From: Phoronis australis
Lineage: Eukaryota > Phoronida > Phoronidae
Direction of reading: 5' to 3'
NCBI GenBank assembly: GCA_002633005.1
Contig: NMRA01000101.1
Location: 883,151 to 947,150 of the forward strand
Length of the DNA: 64,000 bases
Part shown: positions 12,844 through 26,200 of the stretch, piece by piece
Layout: each line of letters opens with the position of its first letter
How positions within the stretch are numbered: position 1 is the stretch's first letter
Made by a program: the position numbers and the translations under genes
Notes under the pieces: generated by a model
Databases searched by the model: none
Told to the model about the DNA's origin: nothing
Seen by the model: the letters and a program-made list of their open reading frames with translations, nothing else

Positions 12844-14209
12844 GTCTAATTGTAACACATGAGCTCCATTTCATATAAAATGTTGAGTTTGATTCAGTGT
12901 ACAATTCTTCAGCAAGTGACAGTTGTGCCAGTGTATAAACCCATATTCCATAAGACAAGAATTGGCGGAAAACCACAGCACCTTCTCTGATTATGCAGTA
13001 GTTAGTCACAATACATCTGTAGGACATTTGACCTACAGTTGTACACAGCTGTCATGCTTATCATTATTTTACTTTAGCATTAATTTCCCATTCACATCTG
13101 TTTTAGAAGACATCTTTTAAAGAAACACAAACTTCATGGAAGTAAGTATCATTTGATAGTAGCCATGGTGACAGGTTTCAACAGCACACCGTGCACTTAT
13201 AGTTGCAGCACATGTGAGTTGACACTACAACTTTTCTGACACGAGAAACACAGCAACTCCAGAACAAAATTTGGAGACCAGGCTTACATTTCCCAAATCA
13301 GAATCAATACCAGTTAAGACGACATAACTACCTGATATAACGTCTCTACATATTAGTCGAGACTTATATCCATGACAATAATAATAATGATATTGACTCA
13401 GAGACCATTTCAAGTAAACAACTGAATTGTTTAAAAAATGAGACACACGAAGGAGTGACTAAGTCCCTCTCTCTCTTTACAATACTGGCTGCACAATTAT
13501 TTAACCTTGATATTGGCAATCTTTTACCAATATAACAATACATTCCACAATTCTTGCATTAATTTGTGCCAAACTACTGTATGAAGTACAGGTTTCGTGG
13601 ACGAGAACTTTTAGAAGCATGAACAGGCGTATGAATTACTGGGCCCAACATAGCTACATATGCTATTCTTCACATTTTGAGACTGATAAAAGAAGGATCC
13701 ATCAACGAGTGATCACGAACACTGACCCAGATGCGACTCTCAAACTGTGACAATTCACGAGCAGGCACAGGACTGAATTAAAAGTCTTATCACAGACGTA
13801 TCTATTTATACAACTATCTACATTCAGTTTACCTATCAGCAGTGCACACTGGGGCTACCGTATCTTTTATCCTTGAGAATGGACAAATTTAAAAATAGAT
13901 AACCATAAAAATCACAAACAGAGCGGCTGGCAAAACTTTCACAAAGGGACCCTCAGTTCTACTGATCCCTGCACATATGAATATTGTGCGACAATATTTA
14001 GGATCCTAAATTTCAAGAATCAGTGTGTGTCATCTTCACTACAATTGACAAGGTGTAAGGAAATAGCTTGCCCACAAAATATTGCTATTTATCATGTTCT
14101 CTAAATACTGTACACGGCATTGACGGCGAATCGGTGTAGAAAACAGTTCACATACCATTCTACTTATTTTCTCACCACCATGTAAAAGTAAAAATAAATC
14201 TCTTGGTGA

Positions 14210-17200
14210 TTAAGGAGAGCTGGGACGAATGGTGTTTTTCAAAATGGAGAAGCCTTCTCGTTTGATGGGTGGTATCTCTGTTGCCTGGTCCACTATACTG
14301 AACACAAACTGGACACAGCCAACTTTAACATAACTGCCATGGTGCAGTAGAGCCGTACCTTCCCAGCCTGCACCACTGCCCCCTATCAGGCTTGAGCTGC
14401 TGGTACGACAATTGCAAGGACGAAACACCTGAAATAATGAAAAACACCAATCAGATTTTAATGTGGCTTTAAAACCAACACAGTACTAAATAAATCATAT
14501 ATATACTAACGATATCCATATTTTTAAAATCCTCAGTGACAGGATGGTACTGCGCTGGATGCAATGACCAGTTACAGACTGACAACAAGCGACCACCAAC
14601 ACACAGAATACAGACTGACATAGTATACAGACTGACAACAAGTGACCACCTACAGACAGCATACTCACTAACAACAAGTGACCACCAACAGACAGCATAC
14701 AGACTGACAACAAGTGACCAACTACTGACAATATACTGACTGACAACATGCTACTATCTACACACAGCAGACTGACAAGTGACCACCTACTGACAGTATA
14801 CTGACAGACAAAAAGTGACCACTTCCAGACAGCAAACAGACAAACAACAAGTGACCAACTACTGACAGTATACTGACTGACAACATGTCACCATCTACAC
14901 ACAACATAGACTGACTGACAAGTGACTACCCACAGACAAACCAGTGACCAACTAAAGACAGCATACAGACTGACAACAAGTGACCACCTACAGACAGTAT
15001 ACTGACTGACAACAAGAGACCACCTATGTACAGTATACAAACTAAAGAATTGACTCCAAAGTTGCCAGACAGGTTTGCCGCTTCTTTATAGGCAACACAC
15101 GAATTGTGATAAATAGCAACATACACTCATTGCAGTATCCGCTGACGTCACTGCATTGTGTTCTCACCTTCCTCACAGGTAAAGGTGACACCTGTCGGCC
15201 TACTGAGGCTGCCAACCATAAGGTAACATGAACACAGACTGGTTAAAAGTATGAAAAGTAAGATAAATCAGGCTGCACATGTACTTAATTTCCCTATCAA
15301 AATAACTGTCACTGATACAAACAAATGTAATCATACATTTTTTAGCCTTCAAGCCATACCTGATTAGCATGCTGACTCATTGTCAGTCTCTCCTGTGATT
15401 CTGTTTCTGATCGCTGAGATTTCTTTCCATTTTTTCCAATAATGTCACGCACAGATTTGATTAAAGCGGTTGGCTGTGGAGTTGTAGCGGCCTTCTCAGA
15501 GAAGTCACATGAGTACAAAACATTGTCCACTGTGGTGCCATGTTCACTGTAGTTCAACAGTTCAAAGTGTCGTGACGTCTGCAAAAGTAAAAAATTCCTT
15601 GCAAATACGGTATACTCATTGCCACAACTTTTGCGATCATTCGGTCATTTAACAATTCTTTGATTCATTAGCAGACTTTATTTACAACAAGATTTCCCAA
15701 GCTACAGGTCTGTTCACGCACTTCTGTCTTCACTCTCAGTGAGCCAACAGTGTTAAAACATAAAATTCAAGTAAATCTTGGGGTGGGCGTAAGTGCAGGC
15801 CATGGGCAAAACTCCGATATATTGGCAACACGGTAAAATACAACTCTTTATATATTCTGTGCGACCACCATATTGTCAAATTTGCACTGTTGTGCGATGG
15901 GATACTCAAATAATTTGAGCAAAAAATGACCAATGTTTTAAAATGTCTGAATGGAAATAATCAAGTTTCTTCACATTCAACCAGACCTGTCTTGCACTTT
16001 GACAATTTTGAGCCTTCTTGACATGAACCAGCCAATTGCGATGTATTTTGCCATCAACTAAACATTGGTAAAATGGAACTCTTATGGTTCCCAGTGCTCA
16101 TCCAGGTTTCTAACAACTACCAGACACCAACAAGATACCCAGAATGGCAAACAATGCTTTAACTTGTTACCAGCTGATGTACACAATGACGCATCTCATG
16201 TATAACAGTCTGAAATGTCATTTACGGAGTGATGCGTTCATAATTTAACGGAATCCAGAAGAATTTAATCAACCTGAAAATTTATCTAGGATAACCGGAA
16301 AATTTAACTAAAAATGACATTAAAAGCAGTTGTCTTCCCTTTAATTGCCAGTGAACAAGACTGTTAGACAGGTGATTATCGTTAGCAAAATCAACTGACG
16401 TTTGAGTAAATAATACGACTGTTGGAGAAAGCACAACAGACTAGGGCAGGCAGCACTAGCTGACTTGAGTAGCATTCATACTTGATTTTTAATAGTGACA
16501 ATAGGCTGACAATAGACTCACCTCATCATAGAAGATACAGGCATGTTTTGGCGAAACATAGTTGCAGTGTCCAAACTGTGTGAGACATACATCCATGTTG
16601 GCACCTGACAATGTGAAATTTATACTGCACTCACAGTTCACACAAATAACAAATATCAATGGTGCCACCATAATCACACTCAAGTTTATTGCTTAAATAA
16701 GAGCACTCCCAAGTGTTTAAATGTGCCCACTACTGCACCACAAACGGTACACTTTTAGGGGTGTTTATTAATATCATGCTATATATAAAATAACACGGCC
16801 AGGTGGGAAGTACTGTCACCAACTTGATAGAGACAGAAACAAAACTATTTCTCAAATTTTGAGAATATCCAACAAGAAACAAGGTAGACAAAGAGTGATG
16901 CCCAAAGAAAACCACTAGGTGATGCCACAGTTGTCTGATTCATCCCAAAATCAAGTTCAAGTACACTCTCAACAACAGGAACACTTACAACATATTTCCT
17001 GAAGATCTACCAACGAACTAGGCAAATATCGAGGCACAGACAAAAAAAAATTACCATTAGGGGGCACACTAGTTACTTGCAAAAATTTACATCAATCATG
17101 ATCATCTTAATACAAACACATCTGTAAAATTTCAAAATGATCATTAAAGTGCTTTTGGCAAATGAAGTGGTGGAAACCCAAACAATAAAAATACCCATTA

Positions 17201-20200
17201 GGGGGCACAAAATATGTTAAATCTATATAATCAACAGGAAATAAAAGCAGTTCATACATGGTAAATTGCAGGGTAAAATTCATGGCCGTCATTAACCACG
17301 GTTCATTGTCGAACATCAGAAAGTCATGAACTATTGTTATGCTATGCACAGCTGGAGAGGTAAGGGCTATTCCAGTAAAATCCATGTGGGAGGGGGGGGG
17401 GGGACAGNNNNNNNNNNNNNNNNNNNNNNNNNNNNNNNNNNNNNNNNNNNNNNNNNNNNNNNNNNNNNNNNNNNNNNNNNNNNNNNNNNNNNNNNNNNNN
17501 NNNNNNNNNNNNNNNNNNNNNNNNNNNNNNNNNNNNNNNNNNNNNNNNNNNNNNNNNNNNNGAAAAAATGTTCATTGAAATTATAGACACATGGTGAACA
17601 GAGACACCTGGTGGCTGCCAAAAGTATTGCTCACAGGCTACTTTAGTTTTTGACAATATTGGACAAGACAACTAGTTCTTGTCTGTCAATCATCTAAGTT
17701 CTTAACAGGTCCTTCTGGAGGCAATTTGTTTGCGAGTGTTGGATTTTATATTTTAACCTATTAAAAATAATTAAAAATTATGGGTCATGGGTTGGAGAAA
17801 TAAATGAAAAATATGGGCGGTGGGTACGAAATAAAAGTACCTTCCCCCCTCCCATACAGATTTTGCTGGAACAGCCCTAATCAGTTTTTGCTGATTTGAA
17901 TAGTATTTTCGGTAATAGTCACTTAAAGAGGCATGGAACGCGAAAGCTCTTCAAAAATATCTTTTAAACAATTTCTGATTAAGCACCATCTCGCAACGTC
18001 AAGTACAAAGTAATTCACTTTCCCCTGTGAGGAAATTTCTAGAAAAATCAGAAAATTCATGATTTTTGAAATATGCAGGAACGAAAAACTCTGTGGTTTC
18101 TAATCTCCCTCCCACCTACGATATATGCGTGCATGTGCTCACAGTCAGTTGCTTGAAGTCACTTGAGGTCAAAGTTAAAATTTTTCCTCCCCCCTTCCCT
18201 TCCCTCCCTCCCATCAATTGGTGCCAATACCCAGACCTGTGCACCACCAAAACTGCATTGGAGTACTCTGAACACCAGATTTGCAGATTTTTTTGGTAAA
18301 TCTGCAGATTTTTGTGTACAGACCGAATTTACCCTAAAATATAGGGGGGGGGTTGAATTTTTTGCAGAGGGCCTTTCTCTAACTAAAATACAAAAAAAAA
18401 CAATGGGTTTGCTCAGTGCTTCGTTTTCTTGAACTTTTGGTTTCATTCAAGCCCCCCTGGGTACGCGCATGGGTACTTTTCCTACTTACTTGCCTCTGCA
18501 CCAGTAGTGAATTGATCACCAATTTTCAGAATAATTTAAGTTGTTTAGTTGAGGGACAACGCGCTTAGCGAAAAGATCCTGTTAATCAATAGAAAATGTC
18601 CTTACTGAACTTAATTATGTTACTTCAGGGTACTTTACTCACATACATTTTGGATGAATTTTTCTGATATTTGTCTGCTTTCGTCAAAGTTACGGTGAAA
18701 ATTCAGAAGAAAAAAGATACAAAAGTAAATTATTCAGAATTTTGCAGGAAACGTTTTGCTCCAAAATTTCTCCAATTTTTAATGAAAAGAAAGATTATCA
18801 ACTTTTTTGAAATCCACTGTAAGTCTTAAAATTGACATCAAAATTTTTTATAGATATGTAATTTGTAAACCGGCGTGGAAATGTACATTGCAAACACTTC
18901 TAAGTCTGGTCAGCACGTCACCTGTTGGCCACACCATGTGACCTAATTAACATAAGTCTGAAAAGATTTCTGTCCCAACCAGGACTTGAACCCGGGACCT
19001 TCTGCTAATTGTCATTAGGTCATACGATGTGGCCATAGGTAGCGTGCTGACCAGACTTAAAAATGTCTGCATTATTGAAAGTTTTGTTATGTACTCTCCA
19101 TCGATAAAAATCTTGTTTGAGAGTTGTTTTTGTTGTCTCACTCACCTGTACCAATATTTAAAGTTCTGTAAGGCATGGGTATAGACTGCCCTCTACCAGT
19201 GAGTGGGCATAACACGGCTCTCGCCTGCACATCATTTGAACCTAAGGATACACCAATGGACAGACAAATAGTGAATGCCACAGATTTTAAATTAGAAACA
19301 AAACAGATTTAGATATAATTCATTCATTTTATAAAAGTTAAGTTATATCAATGTCTACCCATGTTTCGAAAAATTTCTAAAGGGAGGACCATGGTCTGAA
19401 TTTTGGAGCCACAGTTACAAAGACTTCCACAGCCTGCCCCAAAATTAAGTGTCCGCCAGTGTCAAACAACAATGAAAAGACTCAGCACTAGTCAAACAAA
19501 ATGAACAGTTGTCAGCCAGGGTGAAAAATGAACAGTGTCCACCAAGGTAAGACAGACATGAACAGTGTTAGCTAGGGTCAAACAAAAACAAGGCTCTATG
19601 AGGGGCCATAGTTTATGCTAGCATGTTCTTAACTTAATATCTACATACACCTAAGCTAAATGTGCAGTACTAGAAAGGCAAGAAACACCATTTTCCAGTA
19701 TTTGCCTGCCCTGGGGCTTGGGTACTGTGGCATCAAGCAAAGTTCAGTAGCCTAAACATCAAGTGAGTTCTTGTTGTCTTGACACTAACACCACAGAGAG
19801 ACAATCAACACAAAGCGCCCAGGACAGTACTCACCAGAGGGAGACACTTGACACAAAGTACCCACAACAATACTCACCAGAGGGAGACACTCAACACAAA
19901 CTACCCAGAACAATACTCACCAGAGGGAGCCACTCGACACAACCTACCCAGAACAATACTCACCAGAGCGAGACACTTGACACAAACTACCCAGAACAAT
20001 ACTCACCAGAGGGAGACAGCAGACCGTTGAGTAGCCCATTCTTGCTAGACATACCAGTGTGTTTCTGAGGCAGCAACTGCTGCAGACGCTGATAGGCAAG
20101 GATTTGCACCAACCGTTCGTCTATTTTACTCAGCTCAGCTTCTGCAATCACATCACAGCATACAGCATTTCACCCAAAATTAACATTTATTTTTAGAGCC

Positions 20201-23200
20201 ACACTCCCATGTTTTCTTTATGACTGCTGCATAGTGTGTCAGCAGGTGCTCCGGCACACCTTTTCAGTTTAATAAGTCAAATATTAGGTTGGCACAAAAT
20301 TCACATATAAAGCCATGCAAAATTGTGCTGACAGGGCTTAAAGCAAATTGAAAAAAGTACAACTCCAGCAAGATTCACCCTGTGAACAGGACAGCAATGT
20401 TTTAATCATTTCTAAACCTTGCTTTAGTCGTCTCCAAGAATGACACCAGGACTGACCATAATTAGCTTACTGCAGAAAACTAGATTGTTCATATAGAGTC
20501 AATCTGCATCCGCCATTTCAACAAGGTTAAAGTCCAACAGTCACTTGAATGATTAAAAGCTTAGTTGACACTCTACTGTATGTTGATAACAAATATGTCA
20601 ATTAAACTTCATGTGAAGACCCAACTAAATATAAGCTGGACAAAGTTTTTCAACTTCAACTTGAAAATTTGGTTCATAAAACTACTGGTGAGTGGCCCAT
20701 CCCAAGTGAGGCCTTCAAGCAGAGTGGTCATAGGTATCAGTAAATGATGAGGACATGCAGTCAAGAAATAATAGAATGCTTATCTGGAAGTACAGAAGGG
20801 TTACATCAGTAAAAGATCCGATTATTTTGTGTGACAAATAGGCATGCGTGTATTGAGAAAATGATAATAAAACTAATCCAATGTCGAAATTTGAATTCTT
20901 GTTACATAACAGCATGCCAAAGAGAAAGTAATGTCCAGGGACACGTAACATATTTTAAGTGACAAGCCACGTGTCTTATAAGAATAAAGTTAATGCTTGT
21001 ACAGACAAAATCAGATCGCTGTATAAGCATAAACAAAACAAGCTTTTGAAACCTTTGTGTTTCTCTATTGTTGCAACTTAGCAAAATCTTATAGGATGTA
21101 TTACCAATTAACTTATTCCTAACCTTTTGTCAGCAGTGTAAGCCACCATTATGAAAGTAACATCCTCTGAAGGGTGAACAATTTGTTAAACTGTTCTGCA
21201 TAATTTTTAGCTATTCTGAAATGTAATTTTAAGTTAACTTTGAAAAGAGGAAAACACTATGGATCGCATGCTATTATGTTAAGTTTGTGCAGAGCACATC
21301 GCAGCATGGAGCATCTCTTTTACCAGATATTCCATCATCTCATAGATAACTTAGTTGTAACCTCTTGTCTACAAACTCCTGATAGTTGTATACAACAAGT
21401 CGATTACTCAGTCGTACACTACTAATAAGAGTGGGCAGACTGGACCTTAAGGAATATCCTACTGCAACATTTAATGCTAATTTGGATTCCCAACACATCG
21501 ATAAAGCAGGCATATGGCTGAACATCAATGTGGGAGAGACCGGTAACTTGAGGTAACAAAACAAATGTGAAGCAAGAGTGTCATAACAAAAGCAGCATTT
21601 ACAAAGATGAGACGGAGTATTGAGATGATTTCTTGTAGTTCACCCGCTTGTAAAGGCCGTAAGAGCTCAAAAAGCTGGTGTCAATCATATGGCGCCTGAA
21701 GATGAAGAAAAAGCAAGACCCAAGCTATTTATTTCGTTACCTAAACTTAATTAGTCAGAGTTCTGCCTAGGCTCTTTGGTAACAGACATTTCTTACCAGC
21801 CCTGAAAAATGTTTTGAGGACTCTACGTTTTGGTAGGGCATAAATTATTGTGTTGTAATGTGGTATCTCTTCTGTGTCAGGATAGTAAACATAAAGAGCA
21901 ATTTCAGGTCTCCATACAACACGAACACTCAACAGATTCTGACATCACGTTGCCACGACTGTACTGACACTAATTCAGATTGGCAGTAGAGTCAACTGAA
22001 CTCTTTTCCACCGTCGCTTGCATTGCCTTGAAGCCAATCTTCACTTTCTTACTTAATCTCTGATGCACATAGCTTCAAATAAATATGGTCGCAGTCCTGA
22101 GTCAGTCATAAAGTTATCATTATAGCCAAAGTAACTATATCCATCTCCCAGAACGTGTAGATAATGCACTGTGTGAAATCAGCCCATCACAGCTGGACAC
22201 TGTGACACTACACACTTATTGATACCTGTAGGCGTTGACATCTGCCAACATTGAGAGGGCTGAAAAAGCCTTGGCAATGGCAACTCACATCGATTCAAAA
22301 ATACTTCACAGTAAAATATTGCTTTAACAGAGTCCAGGCGCTGTAACAGTGATTACCTGCATTGCCGTCTATACAGGCTTGTAGTGTGTTGTTCAGGTTG
22401 AGTATAGCTGGTGATGTACTAAGAGTGTTGACTGCAGTCATCCTGGATGATACACTGCTACTGTTGGTGGGCCGCACTGAAATGGACAGCATCATGATGT
22501 ACAAGAATGCCCTCTGTAGTGAAAAGTTTGATGCAAACTGAAAACTTTAAAAAATTAGGATAGCGTTAGTCTCAGTTGGGAGTACAACTTTTGATACAAA
22601 AGCAGCACAAACCGCAGAAATGTGACCACAACTGAACTGAAAAATGTATACTTTTAGGGCTATTTATGAGTATAATAAAAATGGCCACTAGGTGACACAG
22701 GACCTGTCAAGCCCATTCGGGAATGGGAAGGCGATGTCAGCATCGTCTCCCGAACAGAAATCTATTTGACTCATTTCATGAAAGTACACCAAGGAACTCA
22801 TACAGAGGCATATGTTATAAAATGAAGTTGCCACAATGATGCACAGCACCCACTGGATCCATCTGAAAGAAGTTGTCACGTTCAACGGAATCCTTCAAGA
22901 GTTATGGAGCAACAGCTGTGGACGCAAAAACAAAATTGCCAACATGGGAACGCCACAGTAGTTGGACCCATCCAAACATCTAAAAACCAACATCAGCTGT
23001 GGTCTACATAGCAGAAACATTGTCTGCCTATTATGATCCCTGAAGCAGTTAGGCAGATAAAGAGGCAGACACCATAAACAAACTTGAAAATAACAGGTAG
23101 CCCAATTCCATCTGTCAAGACAGGAAAGCATCGCCATCTTATAATAAAATGACATTTTGCCAAGTTTCCTGAAAATCAGTCAACAAACTTCAAAGTAGAT

Positions 23201-26200
23201 GCCCAGACAGCGATGGCGTCAATACACGAAACGAGTCCCACCCATGCATTGCCGTAGGACAAGATGAAATAAGTAAACATTCATCAAACAATGTGATTAC
23301 TCAGTGACACAGCTACTCCCATAAAAGGCACATAGTTCACTTTTCTCCCCCACTGTATTGGTTTTGTAGAGGAGCCAAAGGGTAGCCAGTTTAATCTCAT
23401 ACCTGCACTTGTGGAAATCATAAAGTAAGAAAATCATGTTATACTATACCACTTAATTCAGCCATATAAACGAATAACATCCAAGGCTCAGAACTAATCA
23501 TTTAGTGGAAGTCCAATCTATGCGTGTGGCAACAGAAACAGGCCAGACGAGGCTGGTAGCTTACAAAAGCTTGACCAGTTTTAAATTCCCTATAACGTTG
23601 ACACTGTTAGTACTCCATACATTCCTATTACTTGATTTTATCAACCATATCTAAATAGACTACAAAATCAGACCAACTAAATTCTAAACGTCTGTTACCT
23701 GGTCCTGGTGCCGATACAGTGATGAGCCTGGAGCTAGCAGTGACTCCAGAGCCAGACACCACTGTCACCTTGTTAGGCAGGCTACTTTTGCTTGAACCTG
23801 ACATCACCACACGAGGCGAGAGTATAGAGGTGGCAGTCGACTTCATACTACTGGCTACTCCCTTGGTAATCAAAGGTGTACACTGTTTATTCACTACAAT
23901 ATTTTTCCCTGAATGACTTGCATTGCTCGATGATATCTTCACCAAAGTTGGCACAGGCTTTCCCACAACCGAGTCTGATTTGGATTTGCTCAACTCGTGC
24001 GATGTTAACCGCACATCGGATCCCAAGTCGCTCGATGGCGACGCTATCTGACTATGATTTAATAAAGAAACTGGCCCATTTGGCTTGGTAGTGTCCATAC
24101 TCTCCTGAGTTCCATTCACTAATACTTGGTCTAACACTCGACTACACCCAGCAGCACTGCCCGAAGAACACAGACTGCTGTTTGAGGGCGTGGGACTGGG
24201 TGTGTCGCTACGTTCCTGTTTTATCGGTAGCACAGATGCGGTTGGCTTGTGCGACAAGTCTGACTTAGTACAGGTACTACTCATACTGTGTTTCTTCTGA
24301 ATCTGCTTCTGCACTAAGAATTGAGATATGCTGCTCTGTAGTGAGATGACACTGGATAACCACTGGAAAGAAAAAGAAGAACATTGCTTATATACAAGGG
24401 AGAAATACGATTTTTGATATACACTCACATGTGGTGCATGGCAAACTGAACAGTACATCTGCTCATTACATGTGATACAATTGCACTCACATTCATAAAA
24501 TATGCTGAGCCAGCTCATTATATGTGATACAACCCCACTCACATTCAGAGTATGTAAGTCTTTTTAACTAGACCGAAACTAATATCAAGCAAAATAATAA
24601 TCTCCCATCCAGAAATGTTCTCCCAAAAGTACTGAATAAACCCCCTTGTTGAGACCAAAATGACTAAACGGTGGTACTGCAGAGACCGAATCTGCTAAAA
24701 AATCAACTGGTGCTAGCGCCTGTCAAGTTCCATTGAAATATGTTCATTAGTTCTTGGTACATCATCTGGAAACAATCTTCCCCCAAAATATCGAAAAGCC
24801 TCGGGCAGGGCATAATAAAAAGTGGCACGTATCATCCTACTTTGTAACTACAAATCAACAAAAAACTACCACTAGTGGCTGCACGAGAACACAACTTGTC
24901 ACATTTACGCGAAAACATCCAGCTTGTGCCTAGTTCCAGCTGATGCCCATTCCCAGCTGATGCCCAGTCCTTGATAATAACATATCTACTAAATTTTATG
25001 CCCCCAATAAATTCTCTGCACGTTTCAACAGACATTTTAATCTTTTCTAGACTGAACACTTGACAACAGTACCACTGTTACCAAGCTCATTAAGATGTTA
25101 GAGAGGAGTACATGGGACAGTCAATAGTCGACCCACCTCTTCTTGCTCTTCCAGACTCGAGTCAGCAGGGGGTGTCACTGTTCTCTTGGGTACAGGCGCT
25201 GCTACCTCTACCTTGTGTGAAGCCATTGGTAGTAGGGGTGGTGGTAACATATACTGGTCCTTGATGGACTGAGGTACCTGTAGGGGCATACAGGGATACA
25301 GTTACACTAGCACAAGACAGTTGTCTTTAGAGTACCATTAACAACACTTAACTATCCTTTCTACATTTAACATAGTCCTGACTGCAATGTGTGTGGCTAT
25401 AACTCATTGAAATACTATAAAATAAACGAACAATGAATAAACCTGTTGCTGCACCACACAACTACATTACTTTGGGCAATTCCCATTTAAGAAATTTAAA
25501 TGGGGAAAGCAACCATGTTTGATGTTGCCTACATTTAAATAAACATTCCTGATTATTTTGGCAAGGTGTTTTTAATTAGGTCTATCAACAGTTTCCCCGG
25601 CCCTCTACTGTGGAGCACAGTGCATGAAGCAGGTTGTCTGACATTTTCATCCAAACCTAATCAGGTATATAGCTGAGATGTTTCAAAGTGTGTCGAATAT
25701 GAACATTTCTCTTTGGTTTCACACCCTCAGGCTAAAGCTGCACTAAACTTGATTGCAGGAGGAACATTACAGATTAAGTTTATCCAGTGAAGGGGTCATA
25801 TTAAAGCATGTTTAGGTTTTTACATTTAATGGAATTTAAGACTTATTAAGCAGATTGTTTACAAATTACATATAGTCCAGTGTTTCCCAGCATGAAAAAA
25901 GGTGGGTGGCCCGCAACGCTCCTTTCTTCCCCACCACTCGTAATCTTGCCCAAATTGACAGCCACACTCACCTAATCTTGATGGCACAACTTCACCGCTA
26001 CGTAAAATTGCTACTAAAAATACATAAGTTTCATGGCTACTGTCAATGTTTGTGGATCGAACGAGAAAAACAATAGTTTAAAATTGGATTTGAACTTTTC
26101 CCTTTGTGAAACAATCATTTTATCTCCTTCCTTCCTCACGTTTGCTTAGTGACCTGACTCACATTCAATACTGCCTGGTTATTCGACAAGGCACAGTAAC

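Noticed and set aside
14576-15042. CRISPR-like appearance of regularly spaced repeats
   Set aside because: The genome is eukaryotic, spacers are not unique and units grade into one another, so it is a minisatellite.
17326-17671. Several open frames of 79-109 codons across the gap
   Set aside because: They are mostly undetermined residues read through the N run.
19763-20068. 83- and 101-codon repetitive open frames on the plus strand
   Set aside because: They are the 43-bp array read on the strand opposite to PHF12.
23628-24542. A single 304-codon exon for the middle of PHF12
   Set aside because: Acceptor at 24363 and donor at 23698 fit phase and alignment; the ends of the open frame are intron read-through.
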